The notes below the pieces were generated by a model. That model had not been told where the DNA came from, made no database searches, and saw nothing but the letters and a program-made list of their open reading frames with translations. From contig OZ020617.1 of the NCBI GenBank assembly GCA_963971575.1, positions 19,739,403 to 19,803,402 on the forward strand: a stretch of DNA of 64,000 nt, read 5' to 3'. Numbering within the stretch: position 1 is the stretch's first letter; each line of letters starts with the position of its first letter. This document shows positions 63,153-64,000 of the stretch, piece after piece. The DNA comes from Liopterus haemorrhoidalis (Eukaryota > Arthropoda > Insecta > Coleoptera > Dytiscidae). The translations under genes and the position numbers were made by a program.

Positions 63153-63718
63153 TTACACCAATGAACACCAGTTTTTTTAAGCTTCGGTCAAATTATGCGG
63201 AATCCATCGGCAACAGATCTTTTTCACAGCTAAATGTTCATGCAAAATCGAATGTATTGCAGTCTGCGATATGCCAAAGGATGCCTCTATCTCACAGTAA
63301 GTTACATGCCGATTTTTCAATCATTTTGCTCACAGCATCCATGTTTTTTGAATCACAACCGATTTTGGTCAACTTTCACAAGATTCATCACTGACGGACG
63401 CACGACCACGACGAAATTGTGCAAACCAATTGAAAATAGTGTTTTCTGATGGTGCTTCCATTACTAAAAGTTGGACGAAGCGAATGTATGCATTGTTGTT
63501 GAGTTATTCCTTTACTAAAATCGTAAAAAATCATCCAACGAAAACCTTCACGAGTAATATCCATTTTTTCACAAACTTATTTTTTAAAAGCTTACTGTCA
63601 ACAAACTACTGGGCCAATTTATATACAATAACAAATGTCAAATTTGACGAATACAGTAATGACACATTTCAATATTGCCATCTAGTGGTCGTTTGTAAAG
63701 ACATAAAAGTAACCCTCG
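63153..63718 (-). pseudogene. mariner N-terminal fragment with one TIR
   Basis: The right end, reversed, reads CGAGGGTTACTTTTATGTC with TA at 63719-63720, a mariner-type terminus. The minus strand then encodes, from about 63567, MDITREGFRWMIFYDFSKGI and TQQQCIHSLRPTFSNGS, the first mariner HTH, followed by frame-broken FAQFRRGRASVSDES and SRPKSVVTQ. The element is cut on its left at the hAT end (63152), so the catalytic domain is lost. Confidence 0.75.
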
Positions 63719-63720
63719 TA

Positions 63721-64000
63721 CGAGTACTTGTGGGTAGACTAAGCAGCAATTCTCATGTGAGCAGGAGAATACTTCACCAGGACTTCGACTCTCTGATGGA
63801 AAAATCCCACCATGGAGGCAGGTTCAAAACAATCACGGCCTGAACGGGGTAGACTCAGTAAACTTTACTGTTAACCCAGAAATTGCTTTTCCGTCAAACC
63901 ACCAACGTGACAATATCATTCTAATACAACCCACAATGCATTAGTTAACTGAAAGCAGAGAATAAAGGTATAGGCATCAAATGTTAAATCTATTGAAACT
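63721..64000. other. unassigned DNA at the window end
   Basis: No gene recognised. The tail of the plus ORF 63430-63843 overlaps the antisense of the mariner and is not a gene. Confidence 0.4.

Noticed and set aside
63430..63843. 137-codon plus-strand ORF at the window end
   Set aside because: Most of it is the antisense of the mariner N-terminal fragment.

Overview
This window looks like insect nuclear DNA: AT-rich, almost no open host coding sequence, and densely filled with eukaryotic transposable elements (mariner, Tigger/pogo, hAT, PIF/Harbinger-like, Helentron-like, several non-LTR retrotransposon lineages, Penelope-like traces, a tRNA-headed repeat). The element families and the style of their proteins are arthropod. 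I cannot name the species; a hemipteran or a beetle would fit. No bacterial-style operons, rRNA or CRISPR are present. All element boundaries below were read by eye from terminal inverted repeats (TIRs) and target-site duplications (TSDs); superfamily names follow TSD length and motifs, not a database search.

Layout. 0-13 kb: mostly unassigned AT-rich DNA with MITEs (3.07, 6.14, 9.93 kb), a 1.7 kb TTA-flanked TIR element (2.66-4.39 kb), a deleted mariner (8.39-9.23 kb), a 0.75 kb TIR element with two small ORFs (10.7-11.4 kb) and a speculative small secreted peptide ORF (12.45 kb). 13-26 kb: broken Tc3-like, LINE and mariner copies, a foldback element (15.5-16.5 kb), a hAT with perfect 8-bp TSDs (17.3-19.2 kb), a broken LINE (19.8-21.9 kb), mariner and Tigger remnants, and a hammerhead-ribozyme-like motif (24.95 kb) between two perfect palindromes. 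26-31 kb: a LINE cut in two by a long-armed TIR element that itself carries a hAT MITE, then an RTE-like remnant and a TTA-flanked MITE. 31-41 kb: three copies of a mobile repeat made of ~120-bp units and CRE/CCAAT-like motifs, a hAT interrupted by a LINE, and LINE fragments including an open RNase H domain. 41-43 kb: a nearly intact mariner with one frameshift. 43-52 kb: two large transposase-less hAT shells, one holding a Helentron and a MITE-in-MITE, the other holding a LINE with an intact 940-codon ORF2. 52-64 kb: more fragments, a tRNA-like SINE head, and one hydrophobic ORF (60.1-60.5 kb) that may be a chemoreceptor exon, the only plausible host gene.

How it works together: this is a nested graveyard rather than a gene cluster. 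Coding continuity across insertions (LINE at 26.98/28.91 kb; hAT transposase at 32.6/33.7 kb) lets insertion order be read directly. The elements most likely to be recent are the LINE ORF2 at 48.65-51.47 kb and the mariner at 41.2-42.5 kb. The most unusual signals are the hammerhead-like motif, the CRE/CCAAT-bearing repeat family, and an unnamed repeat family with copies at 19.6, 47.1 and 54.7 kb.
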